NCBI GenBank assembly: GCA_029962745.1 | Contig: CM057158.1 | Location: forward strand, 4,727,554 to 4,791,553 | Direction: 5' to 3' | DNA from: Echinometra lucunter | Lineage: Eukaryota > Echinodermata > Echinoidea > Camarodonta > Echinometridae | DNA length: 64,000 bases | Shown: positions 47,901 through 59,416 of the stretch, piece after piece | Layout of the letters: every line of letters starts with the position of its first letter | How positions within the stretch are numbered: position 1 is the first letter of the stretch | The notes under the pieces: model-generated | What the model was told of the DNA's origin: nothing | Databases searched by the model: none | The model's input: only the letters and a program-made list of their open reading frames with translations | Position numbers and translations under genes: made by a program

Positions 47901-50900
47901 AAAAAGAAAAAAGATATTTTTCAGATTTTTTTTTTTTCAATGATTACCCATCCGGCGACGATGGGTAGCAGGTATACGCGTTTTAATGTTTTACCTCCCT
48001 TCACCTCATAATCATTACCTGGCTAATTAAGCCATGACTGTTTGAATACCTTATTTTCTTTACTGCTAGGTGAGTTCACATTCATGTTGGAGGGATGGGG
48101 CAGGACCGTTGGTTTCTTGAAACTCTGGACCATTGTGACGGTGAACGCGGCCTCGGTAGCGATACAAGCTCAAGTCGTGGCCCAGTATCTACTAACTCCG
48201 TTTCTTCACTGTGTTGATCCGCCAATTTTAGCTGTGCGTTTCATCAGCTTTTGCGTCGTCCGTAAGTAATAGTTCGGTAAAATGATTTCTCCCAAAGTGG
48301 CATAGTGGAAAGATGAATATCACAGCATCATAACATCCTAATTTACGGCATTATAATCCCCAACTTTTTTTAACGGCGCTATAACCTCTAATGTAGGCCC
48401 GGAATTTAGGCAAAGATCCTTAAAAAAAAAAAAAGGAATGAAGATTTGACAAGTTCGCTGATTTTGTACATGCAATGAACAGACGAAAACAACCGGGAAA
48501 GGGAGCCCATGATAGCCATTATAGCCTATGCAGATAAGCTGACATGTAAAAACTAACGTTTGTGGGGGAAAATTACCCATGGGATGAAATACTGTAACAA
48601 GAAAGAAACCAGGGCGCTGTTTCATATTTCAAAAAATCTGTTCGTCAAGTTAAGCATGACCTTACGAACAAGTGGAATATGAAGTGCCAAATGGAATGCC
48701 CAAAGTTTGTCCTGACGTTTAAACAAAGTGTGACTACATTTCCCATAATTTCAATTAAATTTTGGCAATATGCTTCGCAATTAGAATTTGTGTAAACAAT
48801 ATCAATGTTAATCTACGTCTGCATATCGCACCTTTAGCTGAAACGATTTATAATGATTGCGAATCCCATTTTGCTTGCCACATTCAAGTTGTTCGTAAAA
48901 TTTAATTTACGAACAACTTTATGAAGCGGCCCCCCCCCCCGGGTCTCTAAGGGGCTCTATGAATTCAGAAATCTGAAGGGCACTGAAAATGAGATAGGAG
49001 AAAAAAAAACAACATAAAACAAAACACGCGAAAAACAAACAAAACAGAGCGGCATTACAAAGATATCGCCCCCCCCCCCCCCCCTAAAAAAAAGGAGACC
49101 GCAAAATGTACCTTTCCCGTATGTTTGTCAAACAGCTCATAAAATCTTTTGTGATATTCAAATTCCATATTATCATTTGAATCATTTGAATATGTACTCA
49201 TTGATTGTTTTCTTGGATGTTGCTGCTCATGGCAATATGAATTTGTTTAACGACATAAGTCATTTACTAATGCTAAGTACTACCCTGTTCCATAAATATT
49301 GATTTTCATCATTTTACACGCTCAGTTTTACTGTTGTTCATCAACTGTATCAACGCCAAGTTACCGACTCGCTTTGCTTGGTTCTTTACAATGACGAAGA
49401 CCTTTGGACTTATGGTTGTCATCGTTACCGGTTTCTATAATCTGGCTCGAGGTAAGCCGTTAGTCCTGGACCAGGGCCCCGCGTTTCATAAAACACCAAT
49501 AACAAAATTGCCAAAAAAAAAAAAGAAGTTATAAGCTACTGAAATCCTTGCATCTGATTGGCTGAGAGTAAATTTGTCATAGAAATGTGCCAGTTTTTAC
49601 TGATAACAATTTTATGAAACGGGGCCCAGAAAATGTGCACATAAGCAGTTTAATTGACTGAAAAACACTTTTACATCTGATGAACAGTATGGTCTTATGG
49701 GGTGTTGCAAGAAAGTTGCAATCAATTGCAAATAATTGCTAATTTTGACACAACCATTCTGATTGGCTTAAGGTCTGCCCTTTTAAGAAGACATGCATGC
49801 AACAATGATTTTGAATGGCCAGTGACAATTAGTTGCAACTTGCAATCGATTGCAACTTTCTTGCAACACCCCATTAGACTGCAGTACACTCTAAAAACAA
49901 TCTAGTCAGATTTGACTATAGATTACTGGATCAGCCGGGCACTTGCACTATTTCTAGTCAAAATGAGCAGATTTCTAGTCAATTTCACTCAGAGCCACCG
50001 GTATTTTAGTCAAACTTGACTCGGATTCTAGTGAAAATGACTATGCTTCTGGTCATTTTGACTAGAAATAGTGCAAGTGCCCGGCTGATCCGGTAATCTA
50101 GTCAATAAGTACGCTCTTAAAAGAGTAGGGTAAAATTTCACTCAGCTTGGGTAGATTTTGCACCACCAAGAGTAAAATTTACCAAGAGAATATGCGTGTT
50201 ACCTGTTTACCAAAGGTGTGTATAACTTTACCCAACTCCTGTTGGAGTGTAAATCATTTTGAAATAATAATATCACAATATTTAAACCATATTTCAAATA
50301 TACTGAAGAAAGAACTAGCTGAAAACCACCATGACCACCGTTGAAGCTTGTGCTGGGAAAACCAAAATGGAAATACAGACTAGTTACTGTGAGGACATCA
50401 TAATTATTTGAAGGGGAAAAAAGCCTACGCTAATGTATATAAGGAAGATGGAGTAGACGGAAAAACGAGAAAAATGTAAGACATTGGAAGATGAGTTCAT
50501 TAATGTGACAAAGTAAATTACTGGAGGTAATCAACCGACCAAACAACGGCGACTTTACAACTCTTTTTCAAAATTACACCGAAAATATACTTGTTGACAT
50601 CCAAGATTGAAAAAAATGTTGTTAATTTCAATGGATTGCAGTATAGTATTAAAACAGTAATATGCAAAAGGCATGATGAATATCATTGTTTCTAAAGATT
50701 TTCCTTGAACGGTAAACATATATTCCAAAGCGTAATGTATTCACATAGCGATTTGTTTTCCCCCACTTATGTATATGGCAGGAAGGACAATCTACTTACA
50801 AAATGCTTTTAATACTAGCAATCTAGACGTTACAACTGTACCGCTGGCTTTTTATTCTGGAATGTTTGCCTTTGGTGGATGGTAAATACAACATTACTCA

Positions 50901-52343
50901 CTTACTAAAGTGCTCGTACACTCTAACAAAAAGGCGCAATCTTGCACCCCAATTTAATGATACAATAGCAGCACCTTTTGGAGTGCAATCTAGCTTGCAC
51001 TCTACATGACAGCGGTGCAAATATGCACCTTTTTCATGTTTTTGTACTTGTTTGCACCCGAAAATGCCCAACTGCACCCTGAAAGGTGCAATTATACACC
51101 TTAAAGGGTGAATAAAGTTTTCCATCCAAAAGGGTGCAAATTTGCACCTTCCCGAAAGGATACAACTCTGCACCCTTAATGGTGCTTCTTTGGGTGCAAA
51201 GTTGCACCCTTGAAGGAGCTCCTATCATTTCAAGGGTGCAAAATTGAAACTTTTTTTTCTTAGTGTGTACAATGATGTATTGATAGACCAAGAATGACAA
51301 GAAGCAAGATGTGATAGCTGTGATCGCTGGTAATTCTAAAGCAATCTTAGATGTCGTAATAGTTATCACAAATACCGGAAATAATTCTGATATTATTTTT
51401 CAGAGAGATAGAAAAGAAGGGAGAAGGGGAAAGGAGGGAAGGAGAGCTAATTTTTCAGAATATCATTACCTCAACTTGTGCCCACATTACCTGAAATGCT
51501 ATTTAGTCTGCACCTTGAATTGGGGACATAGATATGATGATCATTATTGATTATGTATACATAAAGCAAACTAAACTTATTAGAAATTCACATTTCTGTA
51601 TCCAATTATATCCTCGTTTCATGCAGGGATGTGGTCATGTCATTCACCGAGGAAGTCAAACGACCAGAAAGGTAAACTTTACATATGGAAAGGGATGGCG
51701 CTAGGAGGGGAAGGGGTGTGAAGATGACATCCCCCCCCCCCAAAAAAAAAAAAAAAAAAAATGTTTTTTTTTTTTCTTTTCCGATCCACGATTTGTCTGA
51801 AGTCCTTTGAATATTTAGGCAAGTTGTAAATGGTAAACTTTACATATGGAAAGGGATGGCGCTAGGAGGGGAAGGGGTGTGAAGATGTCATTCCCTCCCC
51901 CCCCCCGAAATGTTTTTTTTTTCTTTTCCGATCCACGATTTGTCTGAAGTCCTTTGAATATTTAGGCAAGTTGTAAATTGTATGATCCTTAATATGATTA
52001 TTATTTTTTTTAAATTATTATTTATTTTTTGGCCTGAAACGTTTTCTTTGTCCTTGACTGTATTCCATGTCGAATAATTTTTATCCAAGACCCGAGTCAT
52101 TTATTTCTTAAAGCCATTCCCCATTCCTAGATTGCAGGAAAATATTATTTTTTGGCATTTTTTTTTACCTCACTATCAAATTTATATCAAACATTCATTT
52201 TCTGAGTTTCAAAAGGAAATGTATTTTATTACTTGGAGATTGAGTTACCGTTTAGAAAGAAAAATATGGAAGGGGAGAACCATGATACAGCGATTACTAG
52301 TAAACATGGATATACCTCACAGAAAGGGGGGGGGTGAGAGAGG

Positions 52344-52419
<76 letters not shown>

Positions 52420-54631
52420 TTAATGTGAAATATACAGTGCGTCGTAAAAAAAAGTGTACAGTTGGAAAAATTCTTGCCATCTGAGCATTTCAAAATATTT
52501 TCAGGAAATTTTCAGGAAATTTTCATACCAGTAGATAGCCCAAACACTCTTCTATAAAATCTAAACAAAAATCTCAAAAGAATTTACGCTTGAGTGAGGG
52601 AAAGTAACTTATGTGAAAGGATGCGAAATCCAGACTGCACTTGACAAGAATTGATATTTGTGCTGGTTACGATCAGCGAAGCGGACAGTAATGTTGATTG
52701 TAGAGGCTTATAGTTTTAATATTCTGAGGGCTTTCTGACGATTTATGAATGGATATCCATTGTTGTGTTAATGTTATGACATATCCATTAACATGTCATG
52801 CTTGAGTGAGCATTTGCATACTTTATTGGCTGTTTTGTAATGCTAATTTTTCGGTAAGTTATAATGTTTTGAGATTTTTTGGATGGCATTTGATATAAGA
52901 GACCCTGGGCTATTCTCAGGTATGAAAATTCCATGCATATAAATATTTTGAAAAACTCAGATGGCAAGAATTTTTCCAACTGTACACTTTGGGAGAGGGG
53001 GACGCACTGTATAGAAAAGGAGAACTGAATTAACACTTGCAGAAAATGGGATGAGAAAACTGGCATTTTTAGGAAAGAGGACAGGATGCGCCATTTCTAA
53101 TTTTTATGATTATGGACCGCTTTTTCAAATTTATCTTACCCTTTCAGAAACATTCCCCTGGGAACGGCAATATCCATGGCAACCATAACGCTCCTGTACA
53201 TCATGGCAAATATTTCCTACTTCACTCTTCTCTCGCCTCAAGATGTTCTTCAGTCTGAGGCCGTAGCCGCGGTGAGTATAATCGTTTCATACTTTGCTTC
53301 TTTTTACAATGGACATTAATAATGCAAATCTATAGATATTTATCTCCAACCGTCAAAGGACCCTTTTTGATGAAAAGAATTTCTTCTATTGTTATGTGTA
53401 GTATCATTTCTACGGATGGAATTCGAATTGCTTGAATTTGAAACAGCCATATCGGGCAAGCCTGAAGCAGGCTTTGGGGTTGTCGAGAATAAAACGTGTA
53501 CGATTTGAAGTATGCACAGTAATAAATCAAATAGTTCGCCTATCTGTTCTGACTTTGATCGCCTGCAGGATTACAGTGTTCTTGCACTCGGCAAATGGTC
53601 TTGGCTCATCTGGCTCTTTGTTGCAATTTCTGCTATGGGTAATCTCAACAGTAATACCTGCAGGCGTGGAAGGTGAGTAAATGTATTGATTAATTTAGGC
53701 AAACATACAATATTCAAAGAAAAAAAAAAGAAAACTAAATTTTAAAGGAATTTTTTTGCGTATTCAGAGAAGATTTAAAATGGAGATCGGAAATCTAAAG
53801 GATAAGTTCTGGAAAAATTGTGAAAAATTGACAGAACTTGAATACTGAATATTCTGTAAAACGTACTTTTGTTTGTAACTTTTTGAAATTAATGTATTTG
53901 TTATGTTTTTTATGACATGTATCTGTATGCAAGTTTAATCTGATTTAAAAAAAAATCAAAGTTTGAGATCAAAGATCAACTATAGAAAATAAGGTTGTGA
54001 GACACTTTCTTCGATCATTATCAAAAAAAAAAGGAAAAAGAGTAAATGCAAAAGGATTTATAACGTTGGTAACTTTTTGAAATTAATGTATTTGTTATGT
54101 TTTTTATGACATGTATCTGCAAGTTTAATCTGATTTTAAAAAAATCAAAGTTCGAGATCAAAGATCAACTATAGAAAATAAGGTTGTGAGACACTTTCTT
54201 CAATCCTCATCAAAAAAAAGGAAAAAGAGTAAATGCAAAAGGATTTATAACGTTGGTTCATAATATTTGAAAATATTAAGGAATAGTATGATATTGAATT
54301 AATATTTACTTGAATCTACGAGGTGAAGGAGTTAAGGAAAGGCTATTTTGGTAGTCGATCGAGAATCAATAGCATTTTTTTTAATCAATGGGAACTTTAG
54401 TACCAGTGGATCGTTCATTACAGTTGAAATTTGAGAGCACCTTTTTAGACTGTAATCATCAAGAGACATTTGCTCTGTTTGTAGGGGATTTCATGTCACT
54501 GATCTATATCCAAAAATAGGAGCTTCAAATATCAATTCTGTAAAAATATATTACCAGTTGAAATGAACTCATACTTCTTAATAGACAAGGCGGATAAAGT
54601 TTTTTGTCTTTTCTTTTTCTTTCTTTTGGGA

Positions 54632-54662
<31 letters not shown>

Positions 54663-57006
54663 AATTTTTTTTTTTTTTTTTTTTTTTTTTTTGGGGGGGG
54701 GGGGGGGGGAGATTATTTTACGCTTTCCAGATGAACACACTTTTTAAAAATGTACTTGCCACACTTTAAGCTAGAATGTTGAGTCTTTGAGAACCGGATA
54801 GTGGAAGGTTAATTTGGCAGCATTGACACCACGACCGTGATGCAGTACTATTTTTCTCTAAACCCTCTTTATCGACACATAGATGATTTTTTGTTTGTTT
54901 GTTTGATGTATTTTACAGAAAGGTATTCGCTGCTTCCAGAGAGGGACTCTTTGCAGAGATCACAGCCATGCTCAACATTAGATACAACACACCAATTAAA
55001 TGTACTTGCCACACTTTAAGCTAGAATGTTGAGTTTTTGGTTTTTAAGAACCAGATAGTGGAAGGTTAATTTGACAGCATCGACACCACGACCATGACGC
55101 AGTACTATTTTTCTCTAAACCCTCTTTATTGACACATAGATGATTTTTTTGCTTGTTTTGTTTGTTTGATGTATTTTACAGACAGGTATTCGCTGCTTCC
55201 CGAGAGGGACTCTTTGCAGAAATCACAGCCATGCTCAACATTAGATACAACACGCCAATCCCAGCCATTTTGACTCTTTGCATCAGCTTGATTTATTTGA
55301 TTGAGACAAGAATCATTTCTCTCCTCCGGTATCTCATGTTCGTAGAGGCCGTCTTTGATACCATGACGGTAGCGGTCTTGCCGTATTTCCGTTGGAAGCA
55401 TCCCGACCGAGAGAGGCCGTTCAAAGTAAGTGGGTTTTTAAAAAAAAAATTAAAAAAAAAAACAACTAAACATTAAGTACTCTGTATATGTTCCCTATAT
55501 TAGTCCCTTATCAGCTTATCAATAGATCATAGTCCACTCCTTTCATCTATTTTCCCATGATCCTGTCCGGGATCCTGTTAAATCCTATCCATTTTGTTTG
55601 TTTCTGTTTTTCAGTTCTTCGTTTTCTTCTATCTTTCTGTAGGTATTCTCAGCCTTTCAATTTTGCACCATAACATTAATACCTTCAAGTTGAGTTTTCC
55701 TTTGCATCCGCTACCCTCTCTCTATTTTTCCTTCTTCTCTTTTGTTCCTTCTCTGACCTCCTCCAAATAAATACATGGTGCTTGAAAAACATAATCCACA
55801 GATCATTCAAGTTCACTTCTCAATGTTTTTCACTTATCCCCTTACCTTTCCTATAATAATTTGAATTCGATTTTCTATTTTCTCCCTTTACGTCGTGACT
55901 TTCGCGAATCTCTCTCCAACACACCCACCCACACACACACAACACACAATCTCTTTCTCACAGAGCACGCTGTCTTTTTTACCTCCATGTTCTCATGTAC
56001 TCGCTCTCTCCTTGTATACATTTCTCTGTCCCTCTCACTTTCAGCCTGTCTCTCTTCCTATTTCGTGACTTTGTTTCGGGTTCCCCCTTCTATTTCTTGC
56101 CTGTCATATCAAGCTTCTCTGGAGCACTGTGGTCAATTGGTAAAGGCTCTTGACTCTTATAGAGAGGTCCTGGGTTCGATCCTCGCTTGGTGCTGACGTC
56201 CTCGGGCAAGATGTTTTACCTATATACTATTGTCCCACTCGACCCAGGTGTAAATGGGGACTTAGCAATAGCTGGGGTAATAATTTGCAGGGCCGTCAGG
56301 AAGAACAGCACTGAAGCGGATGAGGCTTCCCCTGGGTAAACAAGATTATTGTCATTATTATGATCTCTCCTTATATCCTCTTTTTCAATGCCCGGGTATA
56401 AAGAAAAGCGTTCCTTGGCAACCAGTTTCGTACAGTTGGTCAGCCTACAAGGAATCCTTATCATTTTTAAATTTTTGTCAGGTGCCGATGTTGACGGTGG
56501 TTATATACATGACTGCTCAGATCTTCATTGCAGTCATGTCATTCTATCTGGACCCAGTGAGGAAGTCTATCGGCCTGGTCATTGTCCTTGTCGGTCTTCC
56601 CATCTATCTAATCTTCTTCCATGAACGATGCAAGCTGAAATGCCTGGAACCATATTCACGTAATTAGCTCTTTTTCAGATTTTGTATTTGAGTAGGGGGA
56701 AGGGGTAGCTAGGGAGGTGTTTCTGTTCGATGGCTTTCATCCTATGCTATATAATTTACATCAATTACTCATTTCATACAAGGGTCAATTTTGAAGGTCA
56801 TTTCAAAGCCCTTTTTCTTATGCAGCTGATAAGGAGCAAATGTAAAGTTCAGGCAAAGAGATATTAGATTTTGTGTCTTGAGTGCATGAAATGAAAGATG
56901 TTGTAAACATAATCTTTTTTATCTCTCTCTCTCTTTGTTAGGCAAAGTGACGAGGTTCCTTCAGAGATTATTCTACTGTGTTCATCAAGAGAAAAAGACG
57001 TTCTAA
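42223..57006 (+). CDS. SLC7 light-chain (LAT-type) amino-acid transporter, 13 exons
   Basis: Exchanger of neutral or cationic amino acids (or cystine), acting as the light subunit of a heterodimer with an SLC3 heavy chain at the plasma membrane. Coding exons: 42223-42263, 42361-42396, 45460-45571, 47516-47684, 48070-48261, 49326-49451, 50782-50881, 51627-51671, 53148-53271, 53569-53672, 55182-55425, 56482-56659, 56942-57006. All junctions are GT-AG and in phase, giving 511 aa. Family marks: IGTGIFISPKG in TM1 (68-78), KSGGEFTF after TM2, a Cys at 167 (PFLHCVDPP) where LAT light chains form the disulfide to SLC3, TEEVKRPERNIPLG (266-279), and FAASREGLF. The two tiny N-terminal exons are the least certain part; they rest on splice signals and phase. 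TM8 reads GNLNSNTCRRGR, more polar than relatives. Member identity (b0,+, y+L, asc or xCT type) is not resolved. Confidence 0.88.
45132..45293. mobile_element. fold-back element in intron 2 of the SLC7 gene
   Basis: The left arm around TTTATTACAGAGTTTGGCCA and ACTCGG is repeated in inverse at 45256-45292 (CCGAGTTGGCTAAACGCTG, TAATAAATGAC). Arms are about 37 bp and diverged by a few bases. A non-coding MITE-like hairpin. Confidence 0.65.
46139..46622. mobile_element. large TU-like fold-back element with internal subrepeats
   Basis: The ends AAGCTTAAAAGTGCCACCGAG (left) and CTCGGTGGCACCTTTAAGCTT (right) are inverted copies, and pairing continues through GATGACGAGATGATTTAGGCC and its inverse. 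The interior consists of repeated units around AAGTCGACTTGCCGAGTTC and AACTCGTCATCTCGTCCC in both orientations. Long arms built of short subrepeats are the hallmark of fold-back/TU elements described from sea urchins. TCATGGAAC occurs at 46126-46134 and 46633-46641, close outside both ends, and might be a remnant target duplication. Confidence 0.7.
46980..47110. repeat. GAT-rich microsatellite in intron 3
   Basis: Imperfect (GAT)n/(AATGAT)n. Similar tracts lie at 25008-25140, 29693-29830, 36280-36510, 38688-38815 and 41109-41170. Confidence 0.8.
47154..47395 (-). mobile_element. tRNA-derived SINE in intron 3 of the SLC7 gene
   Basis: On the minus strand: CCGGGCATGTTGGCTCA.. (A-box region with a short insertion), then GTGGGTTCGATCCCC (B box), and a 3' part ending GGCTTCCCTGGGTAAATAAG before a T/A-rich tail. 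The 3' end is shared with the SINE at 56118-56375 while the heads differ. Confidence 0.7.
48612..48940. mobile_element. palindromic element, GGGC..TTTCATA ends, intron 5
   Basis: The left end GGGCGCTGTTTCATATTTC and right end TTTATGAAGCGGCCCCC are inverted relatives, and ACGAACAA..TTGTTCGT blocks pair further in. It belongs with the elements at 49471, 60801 and 63403 by its G/C-run plus TTTCATAAA-like termini. Confidence 0.6.
49471..49629. mobile_element. 159-bp palindromic element, GGGGCC..TTTCATAAA ends
   Basis: Left GGGCCCCGCGTTTCATAAAA and right TTTTATGAAACGGGGCCC. The centre holds CTACTGAAATCCTTGCATCT followed by GATTGGCTGAGAG, nearly the same as the centre of the element at 60801-60938 although the arms differ. 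Confidence 0.7.
49698..49873. mobile_element. 176-bp MITE with near-perfect inverted repeats and TTA duplication
   Basis: TTA at 49695-49697 and 49874-49876 flanks ends TGGGGTGTTGCAAGAAAGTT and its exact inverse; pairing extends about 34 bp with one mismatch. The centre has CTGATTGGCTTAA, echoing the GATTGGCTGA core of the neighbouring family. The 3-bp TTA duplication fits PIF/Harbinger. Confidence 0.8.
49887..50126. mobile_element. MITE with CACTCTAAAAA end and long internal palindrome
   Basis: TA-flanked CACTCTAAAAAC opens the element, and a loosely inverted TTAAAAGAGTA closes it. Inside, GATTACTGGATCAGCCGGGC plus ACTTGCACTATTTCTAGTCA is inverted at about 50056-50100. Related to the outer element at 7785-8317. 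Confidence 0.6.
50919..51267. mobile_element. 349-bp Tc1/mariner-type MITE rich in TGCACC palindromes
   Basis: TA at 50917-50918 and 51268-51269 flanks CACTCTAACAAAAA and its inverse TTTTTTCTTAGTGTG. The body is built of GGTGCAAATTTGCACC-like inverted motifs spaced every 20-40 bp. It lies in intron 7 just 3' of the exon. Confidence 0.7.
51672..51978 (+). repeat. tandem duplication starting at the exon 8 donor
   Basis: Two copies (about 51672-51829 and 51832-51978) begin GGTAAACTTTACATATGG and share GATCCACGATTTGTCTGAAG. The first GGTAAAC is the exon 8 splice donor; the second copy therefore repeats the donor sequence 160 bp downstream, after an unrelated AAT context. Confidence 0.8.
52335..52415. 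repeat. (GA)n microsatellite
   Basis: Nearly pure GAGA tract in intron 8, preceded by a G-run. Confidence 0.95.
53875..54257 (+). repeat. tandem duplication in intron 10
   Basis: Two copies of about 190 bp (53875-54068 and 54069-54257), both starting GTAACTTTTTGAAATTAATG and ending at GGATTTATAACGTTGGT. They differ by a few bases and small indels. Confidence 0.85.
54748..55258 (+). repeat. tandem duplication spanning the intron 10 acceptor and half of exon 11
   Basis: Units 54748-54997 and 54998-55258 both begin AAATGTACTTGCCACACTTT and contain GTTTGATGTATTTTACAG followed by exon sequence. Unit 2 continues into the full exon 11; unit 1 breaks off after ACACCAATT. Confidence 0.9.
54919..54997 (+). 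pseudogene. truncated duplicate of exon 11
   Basis: The 79 nt match the start of the true exon 11 (55182-) and read in the same phase (KVFAASREGLFAEITAML..), with synonymous or conservative changes such as Gln to Lys at the second codon. It has an intact acceptor but no donor at the truncation point, and the frame reaches a stop about 20 nt later. If spliced in, it would truncate the transporter after TM8. Confidence 0.8.
56118..56375 (+). mobile_element. tRNA-derived SINE in intron 11
   Basis: AGCACTGTGGTCAATTGG (A box) and GGGTTCGATCCTCG (B box) head the element. The body includes CTCGGGCAAGATGTTTTACC and CGACCCAGGTGTAAATGGGG, and it ends GGCTTCCCCTGGGTAAACAAG with an ATT-rich tail. The 3' end matches the minus-strand SINE at 47154-47395. 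Confidence 0.75.
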
Positions 57007-59416
57007 GAATAAGTAGAAAATTATATATCATCGATCATCATGATCATTATTCCATAATACATGGTGGAAATAAGATTTCATCTGTGCGTGTATTTTCTGT
57101 TATACAGCCGTTAATCAGGTTGGGTGAAGTTTTCCTAAGTACTGGGGTAAAATGCACATTTATTGCTTAGATTTTAACCCAACAATGCGTAAAATATACC
57201 AAATATTTGGTATAATCATACCCAACAATTATTCACTTTACCCTTTCACGTAACCTTTTCTAAGGGTGCTCAAGGAGCAAGATATCTGCTTCTTCTATTA
57301 TTTTTAGCTAATCCTAATCTCCTCAGCGTGGTTTTAAATGCTACTTTCACGAATTTATTGTTCCGTTTTTATTCTATAAAGATTCATATTAATTCATATG
57401 ATGAATTATGAATTATTGCGGCAATCACGGTGTCATGAGTTTAAATATGCGCAGGTGAGGTTTTTGTTTGTTTCTGCAGATTCAATGATTAATTTGGGAA
57501 AGGTGCAACCAGGTACAAGTCGTGGGTTCAGTGGGATAAGGCACTTCACATGGTCCCACAACCATTAATTATTCCATAATTTGTTAAATGTGTGAGCCAG
57601 AAGCAGCTTTATTTCCCCATGAACACCATCGTACTGGGAGAGGGACAAGGGCATTTCTCACCCCTCCCTTTTTTTTTTACGGTGGCTTTGCATGACGTTG
57701 ATGTGATGTTGAGAATAGATATACAGGGTATATCGTAAATCTTGATACTTATAGGGTCATTTTGGGGATAGGGATCTTTATGTCCCACCATCTTTAAGGA
57801 TAATTTGTAATGAAACAGATTTAAAAAAAAAAAAAAAAGCGTGGTGCGTTTTCTGGCTGAACTTTATGAAATCGTCTCGAGATCAAACGCTTTGCCCCTC
57901 TTTGGGTAATGCTCTGGATACGCCTCTGCTAATGAAAAATTTCAAGAGACTACACACGAAATTTCGGTGGCGACAATTTGTAAATAGCATCAAGGGCCGG
58001 CTCTACATGTATAGTTCTGTTTGTTAAAGCACTAGGAGGCACATTGTCTCTGTATGAAGATTTTTTTAAAAATCGAAATGAAAAAAAAAATATATATATA
58101 TATTGCCATGTAGGTATATGAAGGGATGATTTAAATCTAATGTTCTGTAGGTATACGTACCTAAAGAGGCAATACGAGACGCTTCTTTATTTTTTCGATG
58201 GCTATAGTAATTCCTGTATTACCCTTCCCTAAATTTGATATTTCAAACTCATATAATATTGTTTCGTTTTGTTACGTCTTATTCATAATTATATATCTCC
58301 ATTTACAAAAATATAGCTTAGTAGAATTTCGATTCACATATTTTTGGTGTTCACTTTTTTTAGCCGATTTGCTATTTTGAAATTATTGTCCATTCAACAT
58401 GTTCAAGCGTCTACGTTCTTTTCAGCTATTCCGCCGGTGTGTGTTGAATTTCAAGTAGGGAGGGGGGGGGGGGGGGGGGGGAGGGAGAATAATCTTCAAT
58501 CATCGTTTTCCACCTTGAAAAAAATGGCCGTTGAGTATTAAGTGAACTAAATGTCAAACACGTAAAAAGTATTTGTTTTACTCTCTGCGTAAATATATGA
58601 ATGACTTTGCCTATCGTGTTCACGATACTTGAGATCGAGCATGTAGACAGGCCGAGTCGGTGCAATTTGATTACTTTCAAACACTTCGATCTACTGTTTA
58701 TTCCACAAAATATACTGCGTCGTCTGTTGTATTTTAAATTTTGAAATCACCAGAGTAGACTTACTGCAGATCTGATATTACACATAAACTAAGGTGCGTA
58801 TTACAGTATTTCCTATCCAGTTATGCATAGTACGGCCGGATAGTATGCGACGAAAAGAAGTTGACTTGTTCATGGTCCACGAATAGATATTATGTTTTGA
58901 CTGCTACATAAAATTGGAATATATATATGATATATGTCAAGTGGTGTCAATTCATCACTCGTCTTGTCTTAATAAAAGGATAAGAGAGCTACATCTCGCT
59001 TCATTGTCTCTTTCTTTCTTCCATTTTGATATAAAGGGTTGCCTTTCATTATATATGTTGTATTTTATTGGCTTAATTTATTGCTTCAAAAAGATTTTCC
59101 TTTTTATTCACTCTGTTTTGTTTTTTAGTTCAGGAAGTATATCATAATATCACTGAATATTGTTTGGGTATTGAGTTATCACTACAAAGGCATTCATGAA
59201 TTGATCACATACAAGTGTGCACTAAAAGACTTGGAAAAAAAAAAACCCAAACAAACCCAACAACTATCGAGTTAATTTGTTATCTTTTTTTTTTTCTTCA
59301 ATATTTCGGTTCGTGATTTGAGCCGAATGTAGGCCTACACAACATCCCTTGAGTTACATCGTGATCACTCCGGGCAGTCTGAGGTGATCTCCCAAGTTAC
59401 AGGACAGTCAGATACG
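57007..59416. other. intergenic; no gene recognised
   Basis: The 3' flank of the SLC7 gene and upstream region of the GT31 gene. Around 57116-57270 lies a repeat with GTTGGGTGAAG and ACCCAAC-type inverted motifs like those at 26760-27130. Poly-G lies near 58460-58480 and poly-A/(TA) near 58080-58102. No convincing core promoter could be read. Confidence 0.45.

Noticed and set aside
56118..56190. A tRNA gene (A and B boxes present)
   Set aside because: No complete cloverleaf or matching acceptor stem; it continues into a SINE body and tail. The same holds for 40757-40680 and 47395-47290 on the minus strand.
59384..59416. Upstream extension of the GT31 frame
   Set aside because: The frame begins at a GTG, not an ATG; the first in-frame ATG is 59417, directly before the cytoplasmic basic stretch and signal anchor.
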